64,000 nucleotides of DNA from Thalassolituus maritimus. GTDB lineage: Bacteria; Pseudomonadota; Gammaproteobacteria; Pseudomonadales; Oceanobacteraceae. The position numbers were made by a program, and so were the translations under genes. Where the stretch lies: contig NZ_FTOH01000003.1 of NCBI RefSeq assembly GCF_900156675.1, positions 124,001-188,000 on the forward strand, written 5' to 3'. The notes under the pieces were generated by a model. It ran no database searches. It saw only the letters and a program-made list of their open reading frames with translations, and was not told where the DNA came from. Shown one piece after another: positions 10,878 through 19,917 of the stretch; the stretch's first letter is position 1, and every line of letters begins with the position of its first letter.

Positions 10878-13800
10878 ATGTTCCTGAAGAAGTTTATTTA
10901 CATCAACTGGGGCAATATCCCGGCGACTGAATTTGAGTTTGGTCCGATTAATCTGCTATCGGGTGGTAACGGCTCGGGTAAAACGACGGCTGCTGATGCT
11001 ATTCAGACCATCATGACCGCAGCGCACGATACGCTGTTTCACTACAATCCGGGTCAGGACGAAGCGACACAGCGTGGGCGTGGTAAAAACGTTCGTACAC
11101 TGGCTTCCTACGTACTGGGTTGTGATGATGGCAGTTATGCGCGCCCGAACGGCGCCGTGGGCTATCTCGGTGCCGTGTTTTATCCGACCCAGGGCGAAAG
11201 CGGTGAGCCCTTTACGGCGATTATTGGTGTCAGTGCGACGGTGGATCGTGCTGGTGGTGCACCGGTGGCGCGCCAGAATGATATTCAGTTTTTTATCGTT
11301 GCCGGTGAAGAATTAACTCAGAATGACTTTCTGCTGGATCTTGATGACTCACATCAGGAAGTTATTCCGCTCGGCAAGCTGACGAAAAACCTTGCGCGTC
11401 GGATTAACCCGAACAGCGTTGAGAAGTACGACACCAAGAAACAATATCTGCGTCGACTGTACGGTGCTCTGCGTGGCCGCAACGATGCGGTTCCGGAGCG
11501 CGAGGCAATGAATGCCGCGCGTACCTTCTCGCGCTTTATGGCCTACAAGCCGGTTAAAAGCATTAATGGTTTCGTGGCGAATGAAATTCTCGAAGCTAAA
11601 GACATGGGCGATGCGATTCGCAGTGTCTCGGATCTGATGAAAACCATTTATGCGATGGAATCCGACGCGAATAAACTCGCGGAGTCCATCGAAATGCTGA
11701 GTGGCACGCGAGACAGTGCAGGGCGGTATATTGACCAATGGATCGACTACAACGTTCTCGAATACACCGCTGCACGCAGTCGTTATCTTAACGACCAGAA
11801 GAATTACCTGAACGCGAAAGAAATCCAGCAGCAGATTCGTGAGTCTCTGAATAAAACTCAGAAAGAGCGTGACGTTGCACAGGATCGCCGTAAGCAGGTG
11901 CGCGAGCAATTAATCAGTATGGAAGCCCGCCGTCAGGGCATCGATGCACTGCAGGATAAAGATGCCGCAGAGCAGGCGATTAATGACGGTAAAGCAAAGC
12001 TGCAACAGCAGGCGATTCCGTTACTTGAACAGGATCAGATGCTGCAGGCATCGCTGCGCGCAACAGAGCTTTTATATGGGGCGTTGCAGAAAACTAATGT
12101 CGCTGCCGAAATTCCATCTCTTGGAAGTAAACGTATTGCTGAGCAAGCGCGTGAAGTACTGGCTATTAAAGACAATGGTGCCGTTGACTTCCGTAAACTT
12201 CTCGGTAAAGACTGGATCGATCTTTCTCCTCTGGAAGCTCACCTGGACGATGCCCGTGCCCAACAGTCACTGGTAAACAGCTGGCGCGATCGCTTCCACG
12301 ATACTGAACTGGAAAGCAGTGGTGTATCACTGCGCGATCAGATTGCTCGTGTGGCGGACCGCCGTGATCAGAAGCTTCAGCAAGCGAAGCACCGTATGGT
12401 GCAGAAGCAGAACGAAATCTCCAGCCTTGAGGCACGTCAGGCGACGTACCCCGGATATGTACGTCAGGCGCTCGAAGCGATTATGCGTGAGTGCCCGCAG
12501 GCAGAACCGCGCGTACTGGCGGACTACGTTGAGGTCACTGACCCAGACTGGCAGAGCGCGATCGAAGGTTATATCGGTGGGGCGCGCTTCAGTATTATTG
12601 TTGAGTCTGCGTTTGAAGCCGAAGCTGCGCATATTCTTCGTCAGATTCCGGGTGGCAGCCGCGCTCGTGTTATTCAGGGTGAGAAAGCGAAAAAAGACAG
12701 TGAACGGATGAAAATTCCGGCGAATTCTATTATTCACCTGATGGATTTTGAACACGCGACAGCCCGTTATTATCTTGAAGCCAGTTACGGCACGGTCGAG
12801 CAGGTAGCCGATATTCAGGCGCTGCGTATGACACGTCGTGGTGTGACGAAAGAAGGTCTGGGCTCTGGTGCATATTCTATTTATCGCTGTGATCTTGAAG
12901 ATGCGGATCTCGTTTTCGGTTTAGGAGCGCGCGAGCGTGCACTTGCGGCGAAGCGCAGCGAAGTGAATATGCTCGAAGACGTTGCTAACGAAGCAAACTA
13001 CCAGCTCCGTCAGGCGCAGCAATTACTTGATGCGGTTAATCTTCTGCGCCACGTTACCTTCGCAGACCAGATGCAATCGATGCTCGATACTCAGTATGCG
13101 ATGACGCAGGCTGAAAATTCACTGAAAGGCGTAGATGTCTCCAGCTTCGGTGATATTGAGCACGAATTTACCGCACTTAAAGAAAAAGCGGACGACCTCG
13201 ATGCACAGATAAAAGAGCTGGATGGTGAGCTTGGCCGTTTGCAGCAACAGCTAAATGATGCTGAAAAAGCCGTTAAGGCACTGAGTGAGCATCAGGAACA
13301 GACATCAGACACGGCTGACGCTAAAGAAGACGCTCTGCGTTCTATCGTGGGTATCTGGCCTGACTTTGATCTTGAGAGACGTCTCGAACAAGCGGATAAA
13401 GAAGCTGAAGAAAGTCCGGTTGATGCGATTGAAAACCTGCGTAAATCGGTTTCTCAGGAACTCAATTCCATTGCCTATGAAATTGAGCGGAACATCACTG
13501 AGCACAATCAGACCTGCCAGACAGTCGATTCGATTGTTTATGCTCCGGATTATCGTGATGAGCATGGTGCGAAATTCTTTACCGGTGTGTGTGACCTTCA
13601 GCGTGAAGTCGAACGTGTTCACAACCGTTTGAAGAATAATATTCTGGTCGAGAAGCAGGACAAGCTGCATCAATTACGTGAAAGCTTTAACAACGTCTTT
13701 GTGACCAACCTGTGTCACTCTATTTATCAGGCGATTAACGACGGCAAACGCATTCTTGAAGACCTGAACAAAGAGCTGGCTCATCACCAGTTTGGTGCCG

Positions 13801-14519
13801 ACCGTGAAACCTATTGGTTCGATTGGGAATGGGTGCCAGAGTACAAAGAGTACTTCCAGTTCTTTGATGAAGTGATCAAAAATCCGGCATTGGGTGACGG
13901 TGCGACTCTGTTTACGGCGGAACTCTCTGCCAGTTCCGTTAAGGTTCGCGATCAGTTAATGAATATGCTGCTCGACGATGACGAGCAGAAAGCGATGCGC
14001 GAGCTTGAGCGTATTTCTGATTACCGTAATTACCGGTCGTATGAGATTTATAAGCAACCGCTGAATAAAGAACCGATCGCTCTTTCACAATACGGTACAG
14101 GGTCCGGTGGCCAGCTAGAGACGCCAGCCTACATTATTCGTTCAGCAGCGATTACTTCAGCTTTCCGCTTCAATGAAGGGGATACTCACTTGCGTATTGT
14201 GCTAGTGGATGAAGCCTTCTCGAAAATGGATGAAACCCGCTCTAAAGAGGTGATTAATTACCTCACCGAAAGCCTGGGTCTGCAGTTGTTGTTTATTATG
14301 CCGACCAGTAAATCGGGACCATTCATGGATCTGGTTTCTAACCAGTTTGTCTTCTCAAAAGTACCGCTTACCGGTGGGCAGAAAAAAGGTGAACTGCAGA
14401 CCCGGGTTCTGGTCGACCGGCAGCAGTGTAACCAGGAAAAGGTAAAAGAGCTCTGGGCGAACCACCGCCGGACTATCCGTCACCAGGCCTCACTCGACTT
14501 TATGGAAGAGTTTGCCTGA
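10878..14519 (+). CDS. mksB: MksB/JetC-family SMC-like ATPase
   Basis: A 1213-residue SMC-like ATPase expected to form the motor ring of the complex and extrude or hold DNA loops. The N-terminal head has Walker A GGNGSGKTT (Lys35). The C-terminal head has the ABC signature core S1076-GGQ and Walker B with D1111-E1112 (VLVDEAFSKMD). Long coiled coils (about 290-500 and 690-900, rich in QQQIRESLNKTQKERD-like heptads) flank a globular hinge at about 535-680 (VEVTDPDWQSAIEGYIGGA). It is shorter than E. coli MukB and matches the Mks/JetC class. All catalytic residues are intact. The stop codon overlaps the next start (TGATG). Confidence 0.93.
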   Translation: MFLKKFIYINWGNIPATEFEFGPINLLSGGNGSGKTTAADAIQTIMTAAHDTLFHYNPGQDEATQRGRGKNVRTLASYVLGCDDGSYARPNGAVGYLGAVFYPTQGESGEPFTAIIGVSATVDRAGGAPVARQNDIQFFIVAGEELTQNDFLLDLDDSHQEVIPLGKLTKNLARRINPNSVEKYDTKKQYLRRLYGALRGRNDAVPEREAMNAARTFSRFMAYKPVKSINGFVANEILEAKDMGDAIRSVSDLMKTIYAMESDANKLAESIEMLSGTRDSAGRYIDQWIDYNVLEYTAARSRYLNDQKNYLNAKEIQQQIRESLNKTQKERDVAQDRRKQVREQLISMEARRQGIDALQDKDAAEQAINDGKAKLQQQAIPLLEQDQMLQASLRATELLYGALQKTNVAAEIPSLGSKRIAEQAREVLAIKDNGAVDFRKLLGKDWIDLSPLEAHLDDARAQQSLVNSWRDRFHDTELESSGVSLRDQIARVADRRDQKLQQAKHRMVQKQNEISSLEARQATYPGYVRQALEAIMRECPQAEPRVLADYVEVTDPDWQSAIEGYIGGARFSIIVESAFEAEAAHILRQIPGGSRARVIQGEKAKKDSERMKIPANSIIHLMDFEHATARYYLEASYGTVEQVADIQALRMTRRGVTKEGLGSGAYSIYRCDLEDADLVFGLGARERALAAKRSEVNMLEDVANEANYQLRQAQQLLDAVNLLRHVTFADQMQSMLDTQYAMTQAENSLKGVDVSSFGDIEHEFTALKEKADDLDAQIKELDGELGRLQQQLNDAEKAVKALSEHQEQTSDTADAKEDALRSIVGIWPDFDLERRLEQADKEAEESPVDAIENLRKSVSQELNSIAYEIERNITEHNQTCQTVDSIVYAPDYRDEHGAKFFTGVCDLQREVERVHNRLKNNILVEKQDKLHQLRESFNNVFVTNLCHSIYQAINDGKRILEDLNKELAHHQFGADRETYWFDWEWVPEYKEYFQFFDEVIKNPALGDGATLFTAELSASSVKVRDQLMNMLLDDDEQKAMRELERISDYRNYRSYEIYKQPLNKEPIALSQYGTGSGGQLETPAYIIRSAAITSAFRFNEGDTHLRIVLVDEAFSKMDETRSKEVINYLTESLGLQLLFIMPTSKSGPFMDLVSNQFVFSKVPLTGGQKKGELQTRVLVDRQQCNQEKVKELWANHRRTIRHQASLDFMEEFA

Positions 14520-14932
14520 TGACACAAGTCTATGGCGTCGAAGATGCGTCCTTTCGTGCTGCGGGAGAATATGAGGGCATAAAAGCCCTCGTTGACGGCT
14601 TTTACGATGCGATGGAGGCTCTGCCTGCGGCTAAAAAAATCCGCGATATGCACCCCGCGGATTTAACCGAGTCACGCGATAAGCTGACGCGCTTCTTGTG
14701 TGGCTGGTTAGGAGGGCCGCGCCTGTATCGCGAAAAGTACGGGCCAATCGCGATTCCTCGGGCTCATGCGCATCTGCCCATCGGCGAGGCTGAGCGGGAT
14801 GCCTGGCTGTTATGTATGGAAGAAGCGTTGAAGGCACAGGCTTATCCTGAAGAGTTCAAATCCTACCTGATGGCCCAGTTATTCGTGCCCGCAGAGCGGT
14901 GCCGTATGGCTTCGCAGGCGATGGGGCATTAA
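14519..14932 (+). CDS. Group II truncated haemoglobin (trHbO-like)
   Basis: A 137-residue 2-on-2 globin. Recognisable landmarks are Tyr29 (B10), the FLCGWLGGP..Y segment, proximal His85 (F8) in AHLPIGEAERDAW, and Trp96 (G8), which is diagnostic for group II. These proteins bind O2 or NO haem-dependently and act in oxygen/NO chemistry or redox sensing in the cytoplasm. Its ATG shares one base with the mksB stop (TGATG), so it is likely to be translated by re-initiation from the condensin operon. That is the slot where MksG/JetD would sit in a complete Wadjet locus. There is no similarity to a TOPRIM nuclease. The family call is firm; any functional link to the condensin is inference. Confidence 0.93.
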   Translation: MTQVYGVEDASFRAAGEYEGIKALVDGFYDAMEALPAAKKIRDMHPADLTESRDKLTRFLCGWLGGPRLYREKYGPIAIPRAHAHLPIGEAERDAWLLCMEEALKAQAYPEEFKSYLMAQLFVPAERCRMASQAMGH

Positions 14933-15056
14933 AGACAATTCGCGCCTAATCGCTCTTTGAACGCGTTATTCCATCCTTTTGGCGGGTACTCCCCGCAACC
15001 GCTCGATTCTATATTTCCCCGGATTAAAACGATCGCCTGCAAGGAAGGGGAAACTT

Positions 15057-17927
15057 ATGAATTACTCAATAAGGTTACTATTGTGCTGTTTTGCACTTTG
15101 GTTAACCAGTACGGCTCAGGCTCAGAGCCTCACTAATGGAAATTATGGTGCCGTTGCCTCTGACGGTGAAGTCACCTGCGGTGGTATAGGAAGCGACGGC
15201 AAACTTCAGGAACCCTGTGGCTTCAAACCCGCGATATTTGAAGGGGATGCCGTAGGCGAATGCCCGGCAGGGAGTTTCTTCGATGTAGGCCTTTGGAGTT
15301 GTTGGAGTTGCCCTCAGGGATACGATCGTACCCTGGCAGCCGTCGATACTGATCGAGCCTGTGCGAAGCCTAATCCTTCGAAACGGGGTACTTTTGGGCG
15401 CGCATCATTTCAGGGAAAAGTATGCCCTGAAGGCAGTTTCTTCGACCCGACCCGTGATGGTGAATGCTGGAGCTGCCCATCAGGCTATAACCGCACCGTA
15501 GCACCGGTAGAGTGGGCGGATGCGTGTGTAAAACCCGCAAAAGAAAACTTCAAACGTATTAATCGTCACAACAGAGCGACAGGCCTACTCGGCACAGACT
15601 GTCCGTCTGGACAGTTCTGGGATGCCCGCGATGGACATTGCTATTCCTGTCCTTCGGGTTACAACCGTACTGGTTATGCAGTGAATCACGAGCGCGCATG
15701 TTCTCAGTTGGTGAGAGAACAGAAGTCTAAAGCGACTCTGGTGAAAAAAGCGCAATGTGAAACAGGCGAGATCCTGGACTTGCGCAACGGTGGCGAGTGC
15801 TGGACCTGCCCAACGGCGGCAGATCGCACCATCTACCCGGTTAACGGCGCTAAAGCTTGTGAAACCGGTGGTGGTTTCGATTATTCAACGGCAACACAAA
15901 CAGCGGCACTAACTTGCCCAGCCGGACAGATTTTCGACACATTGAACTCGCGAAACTCACGCGTGCGTGAACATGTAAAAAGAAAATACAACGGTTCATT
16001 CCCATCGTCTGTTGGCCACAAAGGCGGTGGCAGTTGCTGGAGTTGTCCGGTGGGCTACCGTCGCACCGTTCTGGCGGTATGGGATCAGGCGGCCTGTGAA
16101 TCCAACGGCATCGAATGGAAAATGCCAGAGTACCGTCAGCCGGGTCTGTTTGGTCTGAAAGGTGCTAATGAGGTTGTTATCGCTTTGATTAAAGAGCGCA
16201 CAACCATTGAAGCCATTGCCGCCGATCTGGCTAAATCACTGAAAAAGTCAGAAGAAGATAATATCCGCGATTCGTGGCAGGAAATTCACGACGCGCCGGA
16301 AAGCAGCGGTGTACTTGCGCTGGCAGTATTGTCTCGTATCGAAGTAGCCGCAAGCTCTCCTGGTGAAGCGAGTGCCGACGAAAAAGAGCTGCTGAAAAGC
16401 TACTCCGAAGCGGTGGTTCACTTCCGGACTTACCTTGCTGATCAGGCACTTCAGGCTTATCAGGCCTGGGATGAGGCTGACCGGAAAAAGAATGAAGTGT
16501 ATAGCGCAGTTATGATTGCTGGTATTGGTGTTGCAGCGACGGCCACCACCTTTGGAACAACTGCCGCACTCTACGGTATGGGCGCTGAGGCTATTCGTAA
16601 TGAGTTATGGCCTGTGCCTGACTTCTCTGAACTGACTCTGGAAGCCATTATTAAAGACCAGCTGAAGGGTGAAGCGATTGGTTTCGTCTATACCAAAGTG
16701 CTGCTGTCGGACGCCGTTCTGAAGAAATTCTTTCCGAAGAGTGCTGATTTGACGGCGATCCGTAAGACCATGACAGAAGCGGTAGAGCGAGCTCAGTCGA
16801 CGATGGCGAAGTATGCTCTTCAGAAAGCATCAACTGAGGCAGCCAGCGCTGCAGCCAGTGCCGGTGCGAAAGTGACGTCTCAGGCAGTACTGAAAGCCAT
16901 CTCGGCCGCAGGGCCACAGATTCTTGCTGACCTCGCGATTGAGACAGTGATTGCATGGGTTGAGCTGCAGATTGAACGCGCCAATGCTGAACCTCGCCTG
17001 AACGCTATGTTGGCAGATGCAAAGCGTCCGTTTGATGTTAAACGACTCCTGGCGACCACCAAGGGGGTAGCGGAAGTCGAAGGGCAGTGGACGACTGTAA
17101 TCGCCGGTACTACATCGCCAGCGGACAAAGCGGCACTCAGAGAAGCGGTTGCTGAGGCAATGAAAGCCTCTGCAAATAAAGCAGACCCTCAGGTTGCAGC
17201 GAACTTCAAAGCCTTGAAATGGAAATCGTTGGGCGAGAAAGCCGATGCTATTTTTATCGGCCATGACGGTGATCTTTATCGACTCACCAAAGCAGGAAAA
17301 GGCGATGTTATTGAAGCTTATAATGCGAAAAATCGTAGCAAGCCCTGGAGTGAGCTGGCGTCTGGGTATCGCGCTGTTACTGCTGGGGAGAAAGGCGAGC
17401 TCTACCTGATGAAAAATGACGGAACGCTCGCGACCGTTAAAAGCGACGGTAAGTCCCTGCGTAAAATTGACGGTGGGGCGTCGCAGATCGTCGCTGTTGG
17501 CGAAGGCGATCTCTGGGTCGTCAGCGACAAGTTATCTGGCGGCGAGGGCGATATCTGGGTGATGCAAGGTAAGCGTTGGTCTAAGAAGTCAGGCTTCACC
17601 GCACAGTACCTGGCCGCTGCCAATGGCTTCCTGTGGGGAGTCAAAGATAATGGCGACATTTACCGTTCAGAAAGCGGCGATAGCGCGAATATTCTCTCTT
17701 CCCGAATGACCAAACTGGATGGCAGAGCGAATGGCATTGCTGCTGGCAATGACGGCGCAGTCATGGTGGTAGGAACCAACCAGAAGTTATACGGCTGGGA
17801 TGGTGTCAACCAAAGCTGGTTGGAAATAAAACCGCCTTCGGCTCCTGCTCAGGTGGTTATGAAGGACAGTTCAACTGTTTACATGTTGAGTGAAAATGGA
17901 GAAATCTATCAAGGGCAAGCGCGCTGA
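15057..17927 (+). CDS. Large exported protein: five Cys-rich modules, Ala-rich helical middle, tectonin-like beta-propeller
   Basis: A 956-residue secreted protein, starting at the ATG preceded by AAGGAAGGGG; an earlier in-frame TTG would put a charged stretch before the signal peptide. The signal peptide (LLLCCFALWLTSTAQAQS) is followed by five modules of about 40-60 residues with the pattern C-(P/E)-x-G-x-(F/I)-x-D...C-(W/Y)-x-C-P-x-G-Y-x-R-T...A-C, four Cys each, suggesting two disulfides per module. Residues about 350-700 are Ala-rich helices with a glycine-zipper hydrophobic stretch (VMIAGIGVAATATTFGTTAA). The last ~230 residues repeat GxDGxLYRL / GELYLMKNDGTL / GDLWVV / NGDIYR, typical of tectonin (TECPR) propellers that bind surfaces or glycans. 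I know no named family with this architecture; function unknown. It has its own terminator. Confidence 0.85.
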   Translation: MNYSIRLLLCCFALWLTSTAQAQSLTNGNYGAVASDGEVTCGGIGSDGKLQEPCGFKPAIFEGDAVGECPAGSFFDVGLWSCWSCPQGYDRTLAAVDTDRACAKPNPSKRGTFGRASFQGKVCPEGSFFDPTRDGECWSCPSGYNRTVAPVEWADACVKPAKENFKRINRHNRATGLLGTDCPSGQFWDARDGHCYSCPSGYNRTGYAVNHERACSQLVREQKSKATLVKKAQCETGEILDLRNGGECWTCPTAADRTIYPVNGAKACETGGGFDYSTATQTAALTCPAGQIFDTLNSRNSRVREHVKRKYNGSFPSSVGHKGGGSCWSCPVGYRRTVLAVWDQAACESNGIEWKMPEYRQPGLFGLKGANEVVIALIKERTTIEAIAADLAKSLKKSEEDNIRDSWQEIHDAPESSGVLALAVLSRIEVAASSPGEASADEKELLKSYSEAVVHFRTYLADQALQAYQAWDEADRKKNEVYSAVMIAGIGVAATATTFGTTAALYGMGAEAIRNELWPVPDFSELTLEAIIKDQLKGEAIGFVYTKVLLSDAVLKKFFPKSADLTAIRKTMTEAVERAQSTMAKYALQKASTEAASAAASAGAKVTSQAVLKAISAAGPQILADLAIETVIAWVELQIERANAEPRLNAMLADAKRPFDVKRLLATTKGVAEVEGQWTTVIAGTTSPADKAALREAVAEAMKASANKADPQVAANFKALKWKSLGEKADAIFIGHDGDLYRLTKAGKGDVIEAYNAKNRSKPWSELASGYRAVTAGEKGELYLMKNDGTLATVKSDGKSLRKIDGGASQIVAVGEGDLWVVSDKLSGGEGDIWVMQGKRWSKKSGFTAQYLAAANGFLWGVKDNGDIYRSESGDSANILSSRMTKLDGRANGIAAGNDGAVMVVGTNQKLYGWDGVNQSWLEIKPPSAPAQVVMKDSSTVYMLSENGEIYQGQAR

Positions 17928-17940
17928 TAGATACCTCTAA

Positions 17941-17972
17941 AGCAAAGGCAGCCACGGCTGCCTTTGCTTTTA
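17941..17972 (+). terminator. Intrinsic terminator after the Cys-rich/tectonin gene
   Basis: A 13-bp perfect stem (AGCAAAGGCAGCC / GGCTGCCTTTGCT, ACG loop) running into TTTT, starting 14 bp after the stop codon. A run of A on the other side is lacking, so it works mainly for the plus strand. Confidence 0.85.
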
Positions 17973-18004
17973 TCATGGTGTAAGCTCCCCTTGTCAGCCA
18001 TGAC

Positions 18005-18622
18005 TTAGAAAACATAACTTGCGACCAAAGACGTCACCGAAACATCTCCCCGAACATTGGAAGAGCTGTAGAATTCAGAGGTATCAGCCTGGACTCTCAG
18101 TTGCCAGCTATCTGAGACCATCGCACCAAGTGAGATCCTGTACATTAGGGTAAATGCGTTTGCTCTGTCGTAATTACTTTCTCTGGCCGCAAATGCAGGT
18201 CCAATATAAACAGCGCCTTCAAAGTCTATATCATATATTCGTTCGTTCAGATGTAGTCCCACCAGAGTCCAGTATTGAGATATACGGTATTCGATATTTC
18301 GGCAATCGGCGGCATCATATCGATTGCAGTTATCCTGAGAAATCGGAGCTGAGCTACGATAGCCTGAGTGAAGCCAGAAGTGTTTCTTGAGCCTTAGCGA
18401 TGCTTCAACCCCAGCGACACCACGACGAACGTCATCCTCTGGTATCTCTTCATCACGAAAAATATCCCGGAAGAACAGTCGCGCAACTCCTAGTTCACCG
18501 CTAACCCTAAAATCACGAGTTTCGATTGAACTATCAGAATACTCACTGGCAGATACGAATGTTGGTAGGAAGATATTAGCAAGCAGAATTAAAGCTGTTA
18601 CTCTGAGGCTATTTGGAAGCAT
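18005..18622 (-). CDS. Exported protein, probable small outer-membrane beta-barrel
   Basis: A 205-residue protein with a signal peptide (VTALILLANIFLPTFVSA). The mature part alternates polar and aromatic residues in strand-like runs (FRVSGELGVARLFFRD, ISQYWTLVGLHLNERI, WQLRVQADTSEFYSS) and ends in VASYVF, the terminal-Phe signal used by the BAM machinery. Four Cys around residues 125-140 (DNCNRYDAADCRN) are unusual for a barrel and may form a loop disulfide. I recognise no specific family. It is divergent from the lipoprotein gene that follows, with only 36 bp between the start codons, so the two promoters must overlap. Confidence 0.65.
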   Translation of the reverse strand: MLPNSLRVTALILLANIFLPTFVSASEYSDSSIETRDFRVSGELGVARLFFRDIFRDEEIPEDDVRRGVAGVEASLRLKKHFWLHSGYRSSAPISQDNCNRYDAADCRNIEYRISQYWTLVGLHLNERIYDIDFEGAVYIGPAFAARESNYDRANAFTLMYRISLGAMVSDSWQLRVQADTSEFYSSSNVRGDVSVTSLVASYVF

Positions 18623-18658
18623 TCTACAATCCTTTGCTTAGGTCGACAGGGAGTCCTG

Positions 18659-19408
18659 ATGAATTATATGCACAAGACTATACCACTACTGATAATGGTT
18701 TTACCTATAACGGCTTGTATCACCCAAGAGCAAACCGATCCATCGGATACGTTATCTATGTCTTATGTTTATCTGGATCTTGAGGTGGCTGCTGACTATG
18801 TTTCAGCATCTCCGGTCGAGTACCAGTTCGGCGAGTATGTTACGGAAGCCAGGTCGACTCTGTTCGATGGATTGCAGGAGGAAGAATACGGATCCCGCTT
18901 CAGAGCGGATACGCTCTCTTGTGTGGACAGTCTGGACTGGAGAGCGAGTGCTTTCTGTCAAGATACGGCGCTTCTTGAGGGCGCGTATCAGAATGGTGCG
19001 GACTTAGACGTCAACAGTCGAGTTTTTGGCCACGATATAGTTCAGGAGTTTTCATTCGAGGCACTGCCCAATCTGCTAACGCCCATCGATAGCGAGTCAT
19101 ACAGTAGGTCTGCAGACACTGTGGTCGTTAGTTGGAATGAACCGGATAGCCACTTGCAACTCAGTCATTTGCGTTTGACCCCTTGCAGCTCTATAACCAC
19201 TGATGAATTAACTGTCGACTTGAGCGGAGCCGTTGGAAATTCGTTTGAGCTCGTTCTGAGCGAGTACTCGAATCTGTGTGGCTTCGATGATGAGTTAATG
19301 CTAGAGGTTGGATATGAAACTTCTGGGCAACTTAGCCCAGAAGTAGCCGGTGGACGCTTCAGAGTCCGTATGTACAGTACACCTGTGACTGTGCAGGTTA
19401 CAGATTAA
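18659..19408 (+). CDS. Predicted lipoprotein of unknown function
   Basis: A 249-residue lipoprotein: a short basic start, hydrophobic core and lipobox PITAC at residues 18-22, so lipidation is expected on Cys22. The residue after Cys is Ile, not Asp, favouring the outer membrane. The mature protein is acidic, with few hydrophobic stretches and six further Cys. The C-terminal half (VVVSWNEPDSHLQLSHLRLTP onward) has the rhythm of a beta-sandwich. No family is recognised. GGGAG is placed four to five bases before the ATG. It is divergent from the barrel gene, which may encode its partner. Confidence 0.7.
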   Translation: MNYMHKTIPLLIMVLPITACITQEQTDPSDTLSMSYVYLDLEVAADYVSASPVEYQFGEYVTEARSTLFDGLQEEEYGSRFRADTLSCVDSLDWRASAFCQDTALLEGAYQNGADLDVNSRVFGHDIVQEFSFEALPNLLTPIDSESYSRSADTVVVSWNEPDSHLQLSHLRLTPCSSITTDELTVDLSGAVGNSFELVLSEYSNLCGFDDELMLEVGYETSGQLSPEVAGGRFRVRMYSTPVTVQVTD

Positions 19409-19481
19409 CGGTATGCAAAACGGGTTGTCACTCAGATACAGTGTGTTTAATCTACTGAAAAAATAATAAACGGTACAGACT

Positions 19482-19898
19482 ATGGGCCTTAACCACAGAC
19501 TACTCTTCGGGGCAGCTATTTTTCTGCTAAGTGTTGGAGTCAGCTCCGAAACCATAAACGACTACGCCCTGTGGAACATCAAAAGTGATCCGAGTGAAAC
19601 GCGCTGGATTCAGATCCGCGAGTTCCAGCGTATGGAGGGGGAAGAGATTTTTCATATTGATGTGTACTCACGCGAGAACGGTGATATGCAGGAGCTTGCT
19701 ATGCGTCTTGCTGACCATATTGCAATCGAGCGCGAAGCTCTCCTGAACAGCATCGGCCAGCCGGTTGATACCGGAGTTCCAGAGCGCGTAGCTTATGATA
19801 AAGCCGTCACCCGCTGGATGAAGACACCTGCGGCCCAGCGTGAAATCTGCCGGCGCCCGGTCCAGCGGTGTCTTGATCCTGTGTTTGCCGCAGAGTAG
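19482..19898 (+). CDS. Small exported protein of unknown function
   Basis: 138 residues with an N-terminal signal peptide (LLFGAAIFLLSVGVSSE, cleavage likely after SS or SSE). The mature part is polar and mixed alpha/beta, with a Cys pair near the C terminus (EICRRPVQRCLDP) that could form a disulfide in the periplasm. I do not recognise a family. It follows the lipoprotein gene after 73 bp without a visible terminator and may be co-transcribed. It faces the lipase gene, which ends 19 bp further on. Confidence 0.6.
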   Translation: MGLNHRLLFGAAIFLLSVGVSSETINDYALWNIKSDPSETRWIQIREFQRMEGEEIFHIDVYSRENGDMQELAMRLADHIAIEREALLNSIGQPVDTGVPERVAYDKAVTRWMKTPAAQREICRRPVQRCLDPVFAAE

Positions 19899-19917
19899 AA
19901 ATGGTCAGGAGCGAGAA

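Noticed and set aside
14519-14932. The gene after mksB as a short JetD/MksG nuclease
   Set aside because: The sequence has group II globin landmarks (TyrB10, HisF8, TrpG8) and lacks TOPRIM Glu/DxD motifs and the length of JetD.
14979-15056. A TTG start 26 codons upstream for the Cys-rich/tectonin protein
   Set aside because: It would place a basic stretch before the signal peptide and bypass the strong AAGGAAGGGG site at the ATG.
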